Assembly: GCA_029582165.1 (NCBI GenBank)
Contig: CM055868.1
Coordinates: 20,022,391 to 20,086,390 of the forward strand
From: Portulaca oleracea
Lineage: Eukaryota; Streptophyta; Magnoliopsida; Caryophyllales; Portulacaceae
DNA: 64,000 nt
Direction of reading: 5' to 3'
Positions 33,421-43,350 of the stretch are shown one piece after another; the stretch's first letter is position 1, and every line of letters begins with the position of its first letter. Made by a program: the position numbers and the translations under genes. Below the pieces are notes generated by a model. That model was not told the origin of the DNA, made no database searches, and was given only the letters and a program-made list of their open reading frames with translations.

Positions 33421-33548
33421 CTCATGTTGAAATTGTGTCTTTTGGAGATGTCATACGTTTCAACTCCCACTCATAAGCGTTGAAGCTCGTCCACCAAGGG
33501 TTGGAGAAAGACATCGATTTTATTTCCTGGGTTCTTTGGACCTAGAAT
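33399..33548 (-). pseudogene. CACTA (En/Spm) tnp2 transposase fragment
   Basis: The minus strand encodes GPKNPGNKIDVFLQPLVDEL, then QRL, a TGA, and VGVETYDISKRHNFNMR. This is the conserved tnp2 stretch of plant CACTA transposases; the TGA stands where Trp is usual. Only about 45 residues remain. One side fuses with the element E protease through a 22-bp direct repeat (33399-33420 and 33447-33468). The other side abuts the truncated LTR of element C. Confidence 0.75.
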
Positions 33549-35740
33549 GGTTTCGTATTAACCGGTTTTGTCGTTCTTCTCAGGGAGCGAGGGTCCTTGG
33601 CTAAATGTATTGGTCAAGAACGGGTCAAGATCACTAACGTCGCCAAAGGTGAGGTTTAGGTAACTAATATAAGAAAACACGATGAAACAAAAGAACTAAA
33701 GTCAAGTCAAAGGGAAAATGGCTTTCGGAGGCTTTACGGGATTCAAACAGGAACAAGGAGACGAGTTTTGCAACAAGAGAGCAACAAGAAGAAAAATCAA
33801 ATGGCAATTCCGTTAGAAAATACCCACCGGGCTTACTCTTCCAAGGATAGTCCGAATTAACTTCCCGAAAGTCCACCACGGACCCGGAGTGTTAATGAAA
33901 CGGAATTCCCTAGTTAACCTCCTTCCACTTCCGTGGGTGAGCATTACCTATCCCAAATCCTACTTTCCAACACAAGTGCTGGATGTATTCAGGAGCTTTC
34001 AGACCCAAACACATCCCACTTGAGGGAAGGAAAAGAGTGGGAAAAGTGATTTCTCGCCTAATTACTCGCTAAAATTGCTAACCCATTCCTAATTACCCAT
34101 TCACATCCCTTAATTACCCCCTAACCCATTAGGGTTCTAACTACTACTCATCACAACTATCAAACTAGCATCAACAAAACCAACCTTAAGCATGGATTCT
34201 AACATGGAATAAGCAAAACTCAACGAAAGCAATTAAAATACCAACAAGAACATCAAAGCAACAAAGAAGCAATTAAAGGAAAGCAGCTAAATCAACAAGT
34301 AATAACAAAAGAGATTAAGGAAGGAATTCACCTATCAAAGGAGTAATGAGCTTGGGGATTCTCCTTGCTAAGTTCCAGTTTATAGATAGTATATACTTGC
34401 TTACCCTCCAAGCAAAATCCTTGATTCTCGGTGGAATTGATAAGCTCCAGACCTTCTTCCAAAAAATTTTCCATCTTGTCCCCGTTGACTCACTATCCTC
34501 TATTCTAGATCGAGCCATTGCCAGATGGTAAGCTGAGAGAACACTAAATTTTCCGTTTGCTTCGAAATACCAAATTAGCCTATCCGCTGGCCAAGAAGTA
34601 GCCATGGGGATATCAAGAATAGCCTCCGCATCACAATGCATGAACCACTGATGGAGAATTTTAGTATTCCACTAGCCCCTTTCCTTGTCTGTTAATGAAT
34701 CCACTGTGAGATGGTAATTTTCTGGAATCGGTTTACTAATGGGTTTGAAAGTATGGGGTCTAGGGATCCATCTATCTTCCCACATTTTTATTGATTTTCC
34801 ATCTCCAATGAGTCACCTTGACCCTGATTCAACTAGCTTCCTAGCCCCCCATATGCTCTTCCATGTAAAGCTGGGCTGGGTTCCAAGCTTTGCTGTCATC
34901 AGATCTTGATTAGGGTAGTATCTTGCTTTAATCAGTCTTGCCAAGAGAGAATCGTTCTCTGTCTTTAACCTCCAAACTTGTTTAGCGAGAAGAGCATCGT
35001 TGAAAGCCTCCATGTCTCTAAAACTCATACCACCATCCCCTTTTTTGTTGTACAGCTGCTGACTAGCAATCCAGTGGATTTTCCTTTTGTCACCTTTCGC
35101 TCCCCACCAGAATTTGTTGATCATTCCTTGGATGTCATTGCAGATCTCCTTCGGAAGTTTGAACACACTCATAGTGTAGGTTGGAATGGCTTGGGCGACT
35201 GCCTTTATCAGCACTTCTTTTGCAGCCCACGAAATAAGATTGTCCATCCATCCAGCTAGTCTTTTTGCTATGCGATCCTTTATTGGGGAGAAGGCTTTAG
35301 TTTTCGACCTTCCAAAACACAAAGGCACCCCTAAATATTTATCCTGGGCAAGCACTTCTTTAATGCCCAAGATCATAGTAATCCGTCTTCTAATAGATTC
35401 TGGTACGTTTTTTGAAAACTGGACGCTTGATTTGAGCGTATTGATCTTCTGACCAGTGGCTTTTTCATGGTTGTAGCGGGTGTTACACCTTTGAATTGCT
35501 TCAAACTTGGTGAAGGTGATCCCGGGTCGGTTTTGCATCGATCCTCGACACGGCTTGGCTCGGGTAATCGCTCGAGATTCACTAAAAAGCCTCAATTTAG
35601 CCCGTTTTCCATGTTTTTCCTCCAAAAGTGTGAAAACCTGCAAAACAACTAAAAACTAATAAAACGAAGGAAAAGGCTCGGAAACGAGCCAAAAGAGCAA
35701 GCAAAAAGACATTATTTAGGCCCAAAAATGGGACTAAAGA
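33545..35740 (-). repeat. Element C 3' LTR, chimeric
   Basis: 33545-34351 and about 35472-35740 match the intact LTR at 41421-43079, while 34352-35471 is LINE sequence replacing about 570 bp of LTR. The outer end is truncated (it begins AGAATGGTTTCG, lacking TGTAC). The inner end reads ACTAAAGA where ACTAAACA is expected. Confidence 0.85.
34352..35471 (-). pseudogene. L1-type LINE fragment inside an LTR
   Basis: The minus strand encodes the post-catalytic RT part of a plant L1: TGQKINTLKSSVQFSKN, YLGVPLCFGRSKTKAF, WAAKEVLIKAVAQAIPTYTM and FWWGAKGDKRKIHWIA. The start of the zf-RVT region follows (FWKKVWSLSIPPRIKDFAWR). It ends abruptly in the zinc-finger domain at 34352, with no poly(A) tail and no target duplication. 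Two internal stops are seen. It is not a normal LINE insertion. Confidence 0.85.
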
Positions 35741-35778
35741 CCCCCCTACACTTGAACTTTTGCTCGTCCCGAGCAAAA
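35741..35778 (-). promoter_or_regulatory. Element C polypurine tract and adjacent stem-loop
   Basis: On the minus strand AGTGTAGGGGGG abuts the 3' LTR. Just upstream of it lies a perfect stem-loop (35758-35778) with arms TTTTGCTCG and CGAGCAAAA around a 3-base loop. The same stem-loop sits at 54322-54342 in element B. Confidence 0.8.
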
Positions 35779-36902
35779 CAAAACAAAAACTAAACACCAA
35801 CTCCTCAGTCGTGTGAGCAAACGAGTGCATTTTGCGTATGCACCAAGCCCTTTAAACCCCCTAGCAGCCCAGGTGGACGAGGTAGGTCTCGTGAAGGTTT
35901 GTAGCGGCTATACCCACAAAAGCCAAAGAAAAGGAAAAAGGAGAGAGAAGAGGTGAAAAACCAAAACCAAAACTCGAAAAAGAAAGAAAGAAGGAACTAG
36001 CTTGTTAAAAGAATCATGCAATCAACGACAAGAAATCAATGCTAATCAACAAAAAGGAGCGGATACGAGCATATCAAGGACACCTAATCGAAATTATCGC
36101 CAATCTTAGAGATTTTTTACTCCTAAACGCTTCCTACAAGACAATGTCCTTTGTGCACAGGTGCTAGTGTGTCCTAGTTGATTCTGATTGGTCCAAAGCA
36201 AAAATCACCACCCGAGCTCATTTCAAAGTGAAAAAAATTAGCAAAGAGTTGCCCTCCCCCACTTGTATCGCCCTTGGCTTGGTGAGGGCCGCAGGAGACC
36301 AAGGAAAGGCTCCTCACTTTATTACAATTAACTTTCTCTAGTGTCGGCTTTTAAAATTTAAGGCCCAACATTTCAACTTAGCACAATGAGATTAAGCGTT
36401 AGTTTTTTCGAGAATTGTACGTCCCATAACGGAGTTTACCGTCCCAACACGGGCTACTCCATACGCAAACAAGGTGCTTAAGGGATAAGAGCGTCGCGCC
36501 GCTCATACTGGCCCCAAGTAGGTACATAGACTAACTTAAACATGATTAATGTCGGGTTTTTCAGGATTAGGAACGGCCCATTACATGGTCTACCCTCCCA
36601 ACACGAGTTGTTCCATACGCAATCAAAGTGCTTAAGGGACGAGAGTGTCGCCCACTCACGCTAGACTCATGTAGGTTTAGCGGACAAAAACCAAATTTAG
36701 CCAATTAATTAACTTTCACTTTTCAACAAGCTCGAGGGTGAAAAACTAAGGTCTCACAGTTTCAAAAAGGAAGTGAAAAAACAAGAACCTCATTTTGCAA
36801 TCAACGAAGGGAATCTAATTAGATGAGTCATGGCAACACCCGGGCTAGGGTCTACAACGCTCGTATCGGCTTCTTTTAAGAAGAATAACAACGACTTCGA
36901 GC
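35779..36902 (-). other. Element C 3' non-coding region, part 1
   Basis: No ORF is supported. It aligns with B near 54343-55400 (GCGTATGCACCAAGCCCTTT, GTTTGTAGCGG(C/T)T(A/G)TACCC) and has the same CTTGGCTTGGTGAGGGCCG block. Two related segments near 36420-36530 and 36570-36700 look like an internal duplication. Confidence 0.6.
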
Positions 36903-36907
36903 CATTG

Positions 36908-37435
36908 TAGAGCGTGGTGCGATGGGAGAGATTGTAGACTTAGCTTGAGTTGTTGTTGTAGAAGAGATGAGAGAAATCCATAAGCAATATAATAAGGGGA
37001 GAAAGATGAACATCTCAATCACCCATGCTTGAACTTCTCAACAATAGCCTTGAACTTGAATAATAACAAGAATAATAACCAAAATCAACCAATATCAATA
37101 ACCTTGAACACCAAAGGGATTGGATATGACCTTGGATAAAGGAGATTCCACCACCAAAGCCTAACACCCCACCATGACCATCATAAAGGAAGAATCCACC
37201 AAATGATCAATAAAGGAATGACTAGAAACACCACCATTGATCAATGGATAAAGTAATCTAGATTTTGAGAGAAAACTTAGGGAAACCCTAACCAATGCAT
37301 AAGCATGTTCATAATCATCAAAAGCTGCCTGGAAAAATGAGATAACAAGCTATTTATAATAAACTAGGAATTAGGCTAAAACAAGGCAAAAATGATGAAA
37401 ATACGCGTCCGACCAGAAGAGCGGCTCGGGCGAGC
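36908..37435 (-). repeat. Element D 3' LTR, truncated
   Basis: 528 bp nearly identical to 37481-38008 (constant offset 573). The copy ends within GGCTCGGGCGAGC, a word repeated in the LTR, suggesting a microhomology-mediated deletion. The outer end is TAGAGCG (TG changed to TA). Confidence 0.9.
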
Positions 37436-37464
37436 TAGCCAACTCAAGCTAGATGAAAAACCTT

Positions 37465-37478
37465 GGGCTCTGATACCA
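37465..37478 (-). promoter_or_regulatory. Element D primer-binding site, initiator-Met tRNA
   Basis: The minus strand reads TGGTATCAGAGCCC, 2 bases from the LTR end at 37481. Confidence 0.85.
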
Positions 37479-37480
37479 AA

Positions 37481-38655
37481 TGGAGCGTAGCGCGATGGGA
37501 GAGATTGTAGACTTAGCTTGAGTTGTTGTTGTAGAAAAGATGAGAGAAATCCATAAGCAATAGAATAAGGGGAGAAAGATGAACATCTCAATCACCCATG
37601 CTTGAACTTCTCAACAATAGCCTTGAACTTGAATAATAACAAGAATAACAACCAAAATCAACCAATATCAATAACCTTGAACACCAAAGGGATTGGATAT
37701 GACCTTGGATAAAGGAGATTCCACCACCAAAGCCTAACACCCCACCATGACCATCATAAAGGAAGAATCCACCAAATGATCAATAAAGGAATGACTAGAA
37801 ACACCACCATTAATCAATGGATAAAGTAATCTAGATTTTGAGAGAAAACTTAGGGAAACCCTAACCAATGCATAAGCATGTTCATAATCATCAAAAGCTG
37901 CCTGGAAAAATGAGATAACAAGCTATTTATAATAAACTAGGAATTAGGCTAAAACAAGGCAAAAATGATGAAAATACGCGTCCGACCAGAAGAGCGGCTC
38001 GGGCGAGCAGATGGGTGGCTCGGGCGGTGGCCCTCCGGCGCCTTGGCCTGTCGCTAGCCTGGATGGGTCGCGGCCGTGACAGAATGTTGGCTCGGGCGAG
38101 CCAACATTTTGCTCGGGCGAGCTAGGCTTCTGGGCAGTTTTCCCTCCCGACTTCAAATGCGCATAACTTCTTCATCCGAACTCCGTTTTAGGCCCGTAAG
38201 ATATCGTTGGAAAGCTCTCAATGTGTACTATAAGCTCCCAAAATTTGAGATCTATCGGAGTTATATTGAAAGAGTTATGGCCCGAAGTGTGAAGGCGCGC
38301 GCATTTCCAACCTCTAATCGCCTTCCCCCTTGCAAGTTATTAACTTGGTTACTTCCGAGACTTGATACCAACACGCCCTTCATTTCCGGGATGACCCAAT
38401 CCAATCCCGAGGCCTCCAAGGTCGTTGAAAAGTCCCGAGCCTCTCCTTACTCCAACAAGGATGGCTCGCCGAGGCCACGAAAGTGTGATGCTTACCACCC
38501 CGCCTTTTGTAAAGGTGTAACGATTCCTGAAAACGAGTGGGTGAGCAGTTTTAGTCCGGTGATGATGGGTCGGGATTTCATCGATCTCATCTTTAACCGC
38601 AATCCCGGCTATGAAAGCTTGGCACCGAACCCGACACTGAACCCGATACGGTTCA
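37481..38655 (-). repeat. Element D 5' LTR, full length
   Basis: 1175 bp from TGGAGCG to GGTTCA. It contains a 26-bp palindrome at 38083-38108 (two 12-base arms around GG, core GGCTCGGGCGAGCC) and GCTCGGGCGAGC at 38111-38122. Confidence 0.88.
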
Positions 38656-38660
38656 CATTG

Positions 38661-39413
38661 ACTACGCGATTCTAACAACAAAGCAAAAACTAAAGCAAAA
38701 CAAAAAACTTTAGGGGTTTTCCACACTTTTCTCCCTTTTTCTTTTCTCTTTTCACAAAAAAAAAAATAAATAAAATTAGCCTAAAATGAACAAAAGTAAA
38801 ATGCTAGGTGATCTACCCTTGAAACAAATATAACTTCCCCCCCCCCCCCACACACACACACACTTAAAACGCCACAATGACCTTATTATGGGAAAGGTGT
38901 CACACGAATAGGTAGAACAACCACAAAAAGCACACAAAAACACCTAGCAAGAAGAAGCGGTGGCGACCCGAGCCCACACGGCTCCAACAACAAGATAAAC
39001 ACAACAAGCACAAACTAGGGGCTCGCCACCAAAATGAAGATCAAGCATGCAACATGGATCAAAAATAACACATTCAAAGGGAGTGGAAAGAGGTTACCTC
39101 GAGATCTTCAAATAGAATACTCTCAATCCACGATCCAAAAGAACCAAGCATAGGGTTAGGATAGGCAAATTAAAATACCTATATGCGTAGGTCCTATCAT
39201 GCTAGATTAGAAACAAGAAAAAGAAACTAATAAAGAAAGGAAAAGAAATTAACAAAAAGAAAGTATGGGTTACTTCCCAAATATTGCTTGTTTTAGGTCC
39301 CTAGCTTGACCTAATACCCATTTGATCCTTGAAAGACGTGGTATACAGGACAGGAACATCTTCCATCTCTTCCACCATTTTCTCTTCCTCCCTTTCCAAC
39401 ATTTCCCCATTTT
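38661..39413 (-). other. Element C 3' non-coding region, part 2
   Basis: No gene. It contains a poly-C/CA tract near 38838-38864 and the conserved GGTGGCGACCCGAGCCCAC block (about 38959) shared with A and B. It ends near GGTCCCTAGCTTGACCTAA, which follows the coding tail in all three elements. Confidence 0.6.
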
Positions 39414-40206
39414 TCAAGCATAAAGGTCAAGATGATCTAACCAGTTTGTAGTTGACCTCAGGAAAAAGAGAGGTAAAGGCTTCTTATCCTTTCTCCACCT
39501 TCGTTTCCTTCTCTTCTTCCAACATCCCCAAACCACCATAGTGAACCAAGCAAGTTGTTCCTTCGGAGGTCGAATCGGGTGAAATAGATGAGGAGGAAAT
39601 TTAAACTCCACCTTAGTTGTTTCTCGGAGTTTTGGAGCCTCAAGAACAAGCATGGGTTGATGATCGGCATCTTCCTTCAATACTTCCTCTTTCTTCTCAA
39701 CACCCTCCTTGAATTCTTCTTCAACAAGATTGTTCAATGAGATCGGGAAGTACTCAAACTCCACTTGGGGAAGAGAAGAATCTAAGGATACCGCATCATC
39801 AATGATAAAATCATGAACCTCCATATGCTCAAAGAAAGGCTCCTCCAAGGGAATCCTCTACTTCTCTAGTAGATGCCCCATCAAAAAGATTAGTGTGGAA
39901 GACAACCTCACTGCCATCAGGCTCAACTTGAATAGGCTCGAGAAGGATCTCCTCCAAAGGACACTCACATGAAAGCTCAAAAGTATGGGGCTCTATTGAG
40001 TACCCATCTAATTCCTCATTGAATTCTTCTTCCTCACTCAACTTTTCTTCATTCTCACTTTTAGCCTCTTCAAACACTACCTCCCTTTCTTCATTCATCT
40101 CCAACTCACTCTCTTTTTCTTCTTCTCCCAAACATCCCTCCTCCACAAAATTTGGTACTATGGCTTCTTCTTCACTCCGGAGGGTGATAAGATTCACCGG
40201 TACCAT
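39414..40206 (-). pseudogene. Element C gag C-terminal acidic region and tail, no protease
   Basis: Two overlapping frames. 39829-40206 begins at the VNLITLRSEEEAIVPNF position equivalent to the LRSGKEV motif of A and is very acidic. 39414-39848 continues (VEFEYFPISLNNLVEEEF) and ends in the basic KKRRKRRWRKDKK tail also found in A and B. The whole protease domain between those two landmarks is absent, and a frameshift joins the frames. Confidence 0.7.
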
Positions 40207-40409
40207 TGGGGTAGGTTGAGGTTGGATGGGGACGGTTTGAGGAATATGGTCTTACTAAGCAATTTGGGCCCATTGATTTTCAATGCTCTCGAGACGAGCC
40301 CTATCATTCTTCTGGTTTTCCATAATTTGCTTCAGCATTTTCTCAATTTTGGACTCTTGAGATGGTTGAGGCTCTTGAAGTTGAGGGGTAGGTGTGTGAT
40401 AACTGGGTT

Positions 40410-41267
40410 CTAAACTTGTTGGTTTTGGTAGTTGGGTGAGAAATATTGGATGTTTTGGGTGGAGGGTTGGGTCTCCTGCATGCTTCCCAATTGGTTGCTT
40501 GCTCCGTCAGATACCACTTTGTGTAGCATCTCTTGGACGATGCCCATAAAGAGCTTGATAGTGGGTTCACTCTCTAAGGAATAAAATCCACTTCCTGAAC
40601 TCCGGCGGCTTCCACAAGAAGGAGAATGTTGAAATAACTCATCAAGGAAGACATTTGCTTGATGCTCGGTCTTCATAAGGAACATTCCTCTCGATGCAAT
40701 GTCAATCGACTCTTTAAGATCGTCTTGATGCCAATGGTAAAACTGATGTAACAATAATCAATCCGGTAGATTGTGATGTGGACATTGCCTTTGAAGACTT
40801 TTGAACCTTTCCCATGATTCGAAGAGAGTTTCTCCCGGCTCTTGCTTGAAGTTCAAGATGGCTTGTCGTAGTCTATGCGTCTCATCAGCCGGTAAGTAAT
40901 GGTGAAGAAAGCCACGACTCAATGCATCCCAAGTAGTATAAGTGCCGGATGGGCAAATGTCGAGCCCCATCTTAGCTTTTCCCCCCAGGGTGAGAGGAAA
41001 GAGCTTCAATTTCAAGAACTCCGAAGATACCTTTGGCATATGCACAAAACTAATCCGATCTTCAAATCTTCTAATACGATCGACGGGATTCTCGAAGCCA
41101 TCTCCATAGAATTGGTTTCTCTCATAAGCATCCAGCAGGCATGGTTTGAACTCAAATGTTGCAGTGGGTGGTAGTGGTGGTAAGATGATCGGGTTGCCTC
41201 TCGTATCCGATGATGAAACGGAGTATGATAGGAGGGTATGGGGTGAACCACCTTGACCCTCAGCCAT
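40410..41267 (-). pseudogene. Element C gag
   Basis: ATG at 41267 gives MAEGQGGSPHTLLSYSVSSS. Conserved gag blocks are FEDRISFVHMPKVSSEFLKL, KAKMGLDICPSGTY, LPADETHRLRQAILNFKQEP and SWERFKSLQRQCPHHNLPD. A stop at about 40758 is followed in frame by the next conserved block (FYHWHQDDLKESIDIASRG), ending QNIQYFSPNYQNQQV. About 66% of residues look shared with A/B gag by eye over the core. Broken by one clear stop plus later stops. Confidence 0.82.
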
Positions 41268-41397
41268 TAGAACTCGAAACCTCCTACAGTAAATAAAGAA
41301 GCGTCAAATTCATCGGGATAGGGGACAAACAAATTTCTAGCGTGAAAGTAATCTAAACTACTCTTAACCAAAGGAACCTAAAGCTAGGGGCGCTTGC

Positions 41398-41415
41398 TCC
41401 CCGACAACGGCGCCA
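41398..41415 (-). promoter_or_regulatory. Element C primer-binding site, Asp tRNA
   Basis: The minus strand reads TGGCGCCGTTGTCGGGGA, one mismatch from the Asp-tRNA complement, 5 bases from the LTR end. Confidence 0.88.
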
Positions 41416-41420
41416 TTTTG

Positions 41421-43079
41421 TGTACAGAATGGTTTCGTATTAACCAGTTTTGTCATTCTTCTCAGGGAGCGAGGGGCCTTGGCTAAAAGTATTGGTCAAG
41501 AACGAGTGAAGATCACTAAGGTCGCCAAAGGTGAGGTTTAGGTAACTAATCTAAGCAAACACGATGAAACAAAGGAACTAAGGTCAGGTCAAAGGGAAAA
41601 TGGGTTACGGAGGCTTTTCGGGATGCAAACGGGAACAAGGAGACGAGTTTTGCAATAAGAGAGCAACAAGCAGAAAAATCAAATGGCAATTCCGTTAGAA
41701 AATACCCACCGAGCTTCCTCTTCCGAGGATAGTCCGGATTAACTTCCCCAAAGTCCACCACGAACCCGGAGTGTTAATGAAACAGAATTCCCTAGTTAAC
41801 CTCCTTCCACTTCCATGGGTGAGCATTACCTATCCCAAATCCTACCTTCCAACACAAGTGTTGGATGTATTCGGGAGCTTTCGGACCCAAATACATCCCA
41901 CTTGAGGGAAGGAAAAGAGTGGGAAAAGTGATTTCTCGCCTAATTACTCGCTAAAATTGCTAACCCATTCCTAATTACCCATTCACATCCCTTAATTACC
42001 CCTTAACCCATTAGGGTTCTAACTACTACTCATCACAACTATCAAACTAGCATCAACAAAACCAACCTTAAGCATGGATTCTAACATGGAATAAGCAAAA
42101 CTCAACGAAAGCAATTAAAATACCAACAAGAACATCAAAGCAACAAAGAAGCAATTAAAGGAAAGCAATTAAATCAACAAGTAATAACAAAAGAGATTAA
42201 GGAAGGAATTCACCTATCAAAGGAGTAATGAGCAAGGATGAACAAGAAAAGAAGAGTTTCAATCAACAATACTTCAATCTTCAATACATAACCCAAATCA
42301 AAATGACAATCTCAATGGAAATCTCACTATCACTCATTAATTAAACCCTAATTACAACCTAAGAGCTAACCTAGGCTAACCCTAGACTAACTCTCCCTAA
42401 AGAGCCCCCTTAAAAATCGCAGCATTGGAGAATATATACAAGGCAATACCGTTGCCCAACAGCGTACAGCCGAGCAAATCACGTGCAGAAATAGGGAGGT
42501 CGCGGGCGCGACCCAGCGAAAAGTGCTCAGGCGATTTCAGTGTTCGAGAGGTAGCGGCCGACATCTTCCAGGTCGCGGGCGCGAACTTTGTCTGGTAGGG
42601 TTTGTCGCGGGTGTGACATCAAAGGTAGCTGGCGCGACCTTGTTCTGGCAGGCGGAGGTGATCGATGCTGAACCTCGGTAGCGGGCGCTACACTACTAGT
42701 AGCGGGCGCGACACCCAGCTATAACGGGCGCTACAGACTTTGTAACACTCATGACCACATCCTTTATCTCTATCTTCTTTCCTTTGGTTGTAACGCTCGC
42801 TACAGAGGTTGGAGCGGGTGTTACACCTCTGAATTGCTTCAAACTTGGGGAAGGTGATCCCGGCTCGGTTCCGCATCGATCCTCGACATGGCTTGGCTCG
42901 GGGAATCGCTCGGGATTCCCTAGAAAGCCTCAATTTAGCCCGTTTTCCATGTTTTTACTCCAAAAGTGCGAAAACCTACAAAACAACTAAAAACTAATGA
43001 AAACGAATGAAAAGGCTCGGAAACGATCCAAAAGATCAAGCAAAAAGACGTTATTTAGGCCCAAAAATGGGACTAAACA
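41421..43079 (-). repeat. Element C 5' LTR, intact
   Basis: 1659 bp from TGTACAGAATGG to GACTAAACA on the plus strand. A dense array of palindromes lies at 42498-42840: GGTCGCGGGCGCGACC (42498), GTCGCGGGTGTGAC (42604), GTAGCGGGCGCTAC (42678) and GTAGCGGGCGCGAC (42699). This array is the part replaced by LINE sequence in the other LTR. Confidence 0.9.
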
Positions 43080-43147
43080 ATAGCAAACTTATTTTCTCGA
43101 ATTATAACTACTAAAACTATAATATTAAACCCAATTTAAACATCTCT

Positions 43148-43160
43148 AAATCACAAACTA

Positions 43161-43257
<97 letters not shown>

Positions 43258-43269
43258 ATTATTATTATA

Positions 43270-43337
<68 letters not shown>

Positions 43338-43350
43338 TAGTTTGTGATTT
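43148..43350. repeat. Giant microsatellite hairpin
   Basis: 17-base outer arms AAATCACAAACTACATT (43148) and their exact complement (ending 43350) enclose a left (ATT)n-(GTT)n tract, a short TA run and a right (TAA)n tract. ATT and AAT/TAA pair, so nearly the whole 203 bp can fold back. The right arm is also the first LINE sequence (part of an FVILEMED coding frame). Confidence 0.88.

Larger units (their letters stand above)
36908..38655 (-). mobile_element. Element D: internally deleted LTR element in C
   Basis: Perfect CATTG duplications flank it (36903-36907 and 38656-38660). On the minus strand it is a full LTR (37481-38655), an iMet primer-binding site, about 30 bp of leader and then a partial LTR copy (36908-37435). 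All coding sequence and part of the second LTR are deleted. The LTR is related to that of element F (48910 onward), sharing the TGGAGCG start and the CATAACTTCTTCATCC region. Confidence 0.9.
33545..43079 (-). mobile_element. Element C: Athila-like retrotransposon reduced to gag
   Basis: Minus-strand order: 5' LTR (41421-43079), Asp-tRNA PBS, gag, post-protease-like tail, 3' non-coding region, PPT and 3' LTR (33545-35740). No protease, RT or integrase is found, so it is more reduced than A or B. Element D is inserted in the 3' region, and the 3' LTR is a chimera with LINE sequence. The right flank is ATAGC (43080); the left LTR end lacks its first bases and no matching duplication is seen. Confidence 0.82.

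Noticed and set aside
41546..41761. Recurrent MVDFGEVNPDYPRK ORFs in LTRs (also near 12721 and 33664)
   Set aside because: The same LTR segment is open in several copies, but it lies in the LTR, has no continuing frame and matches no protein.
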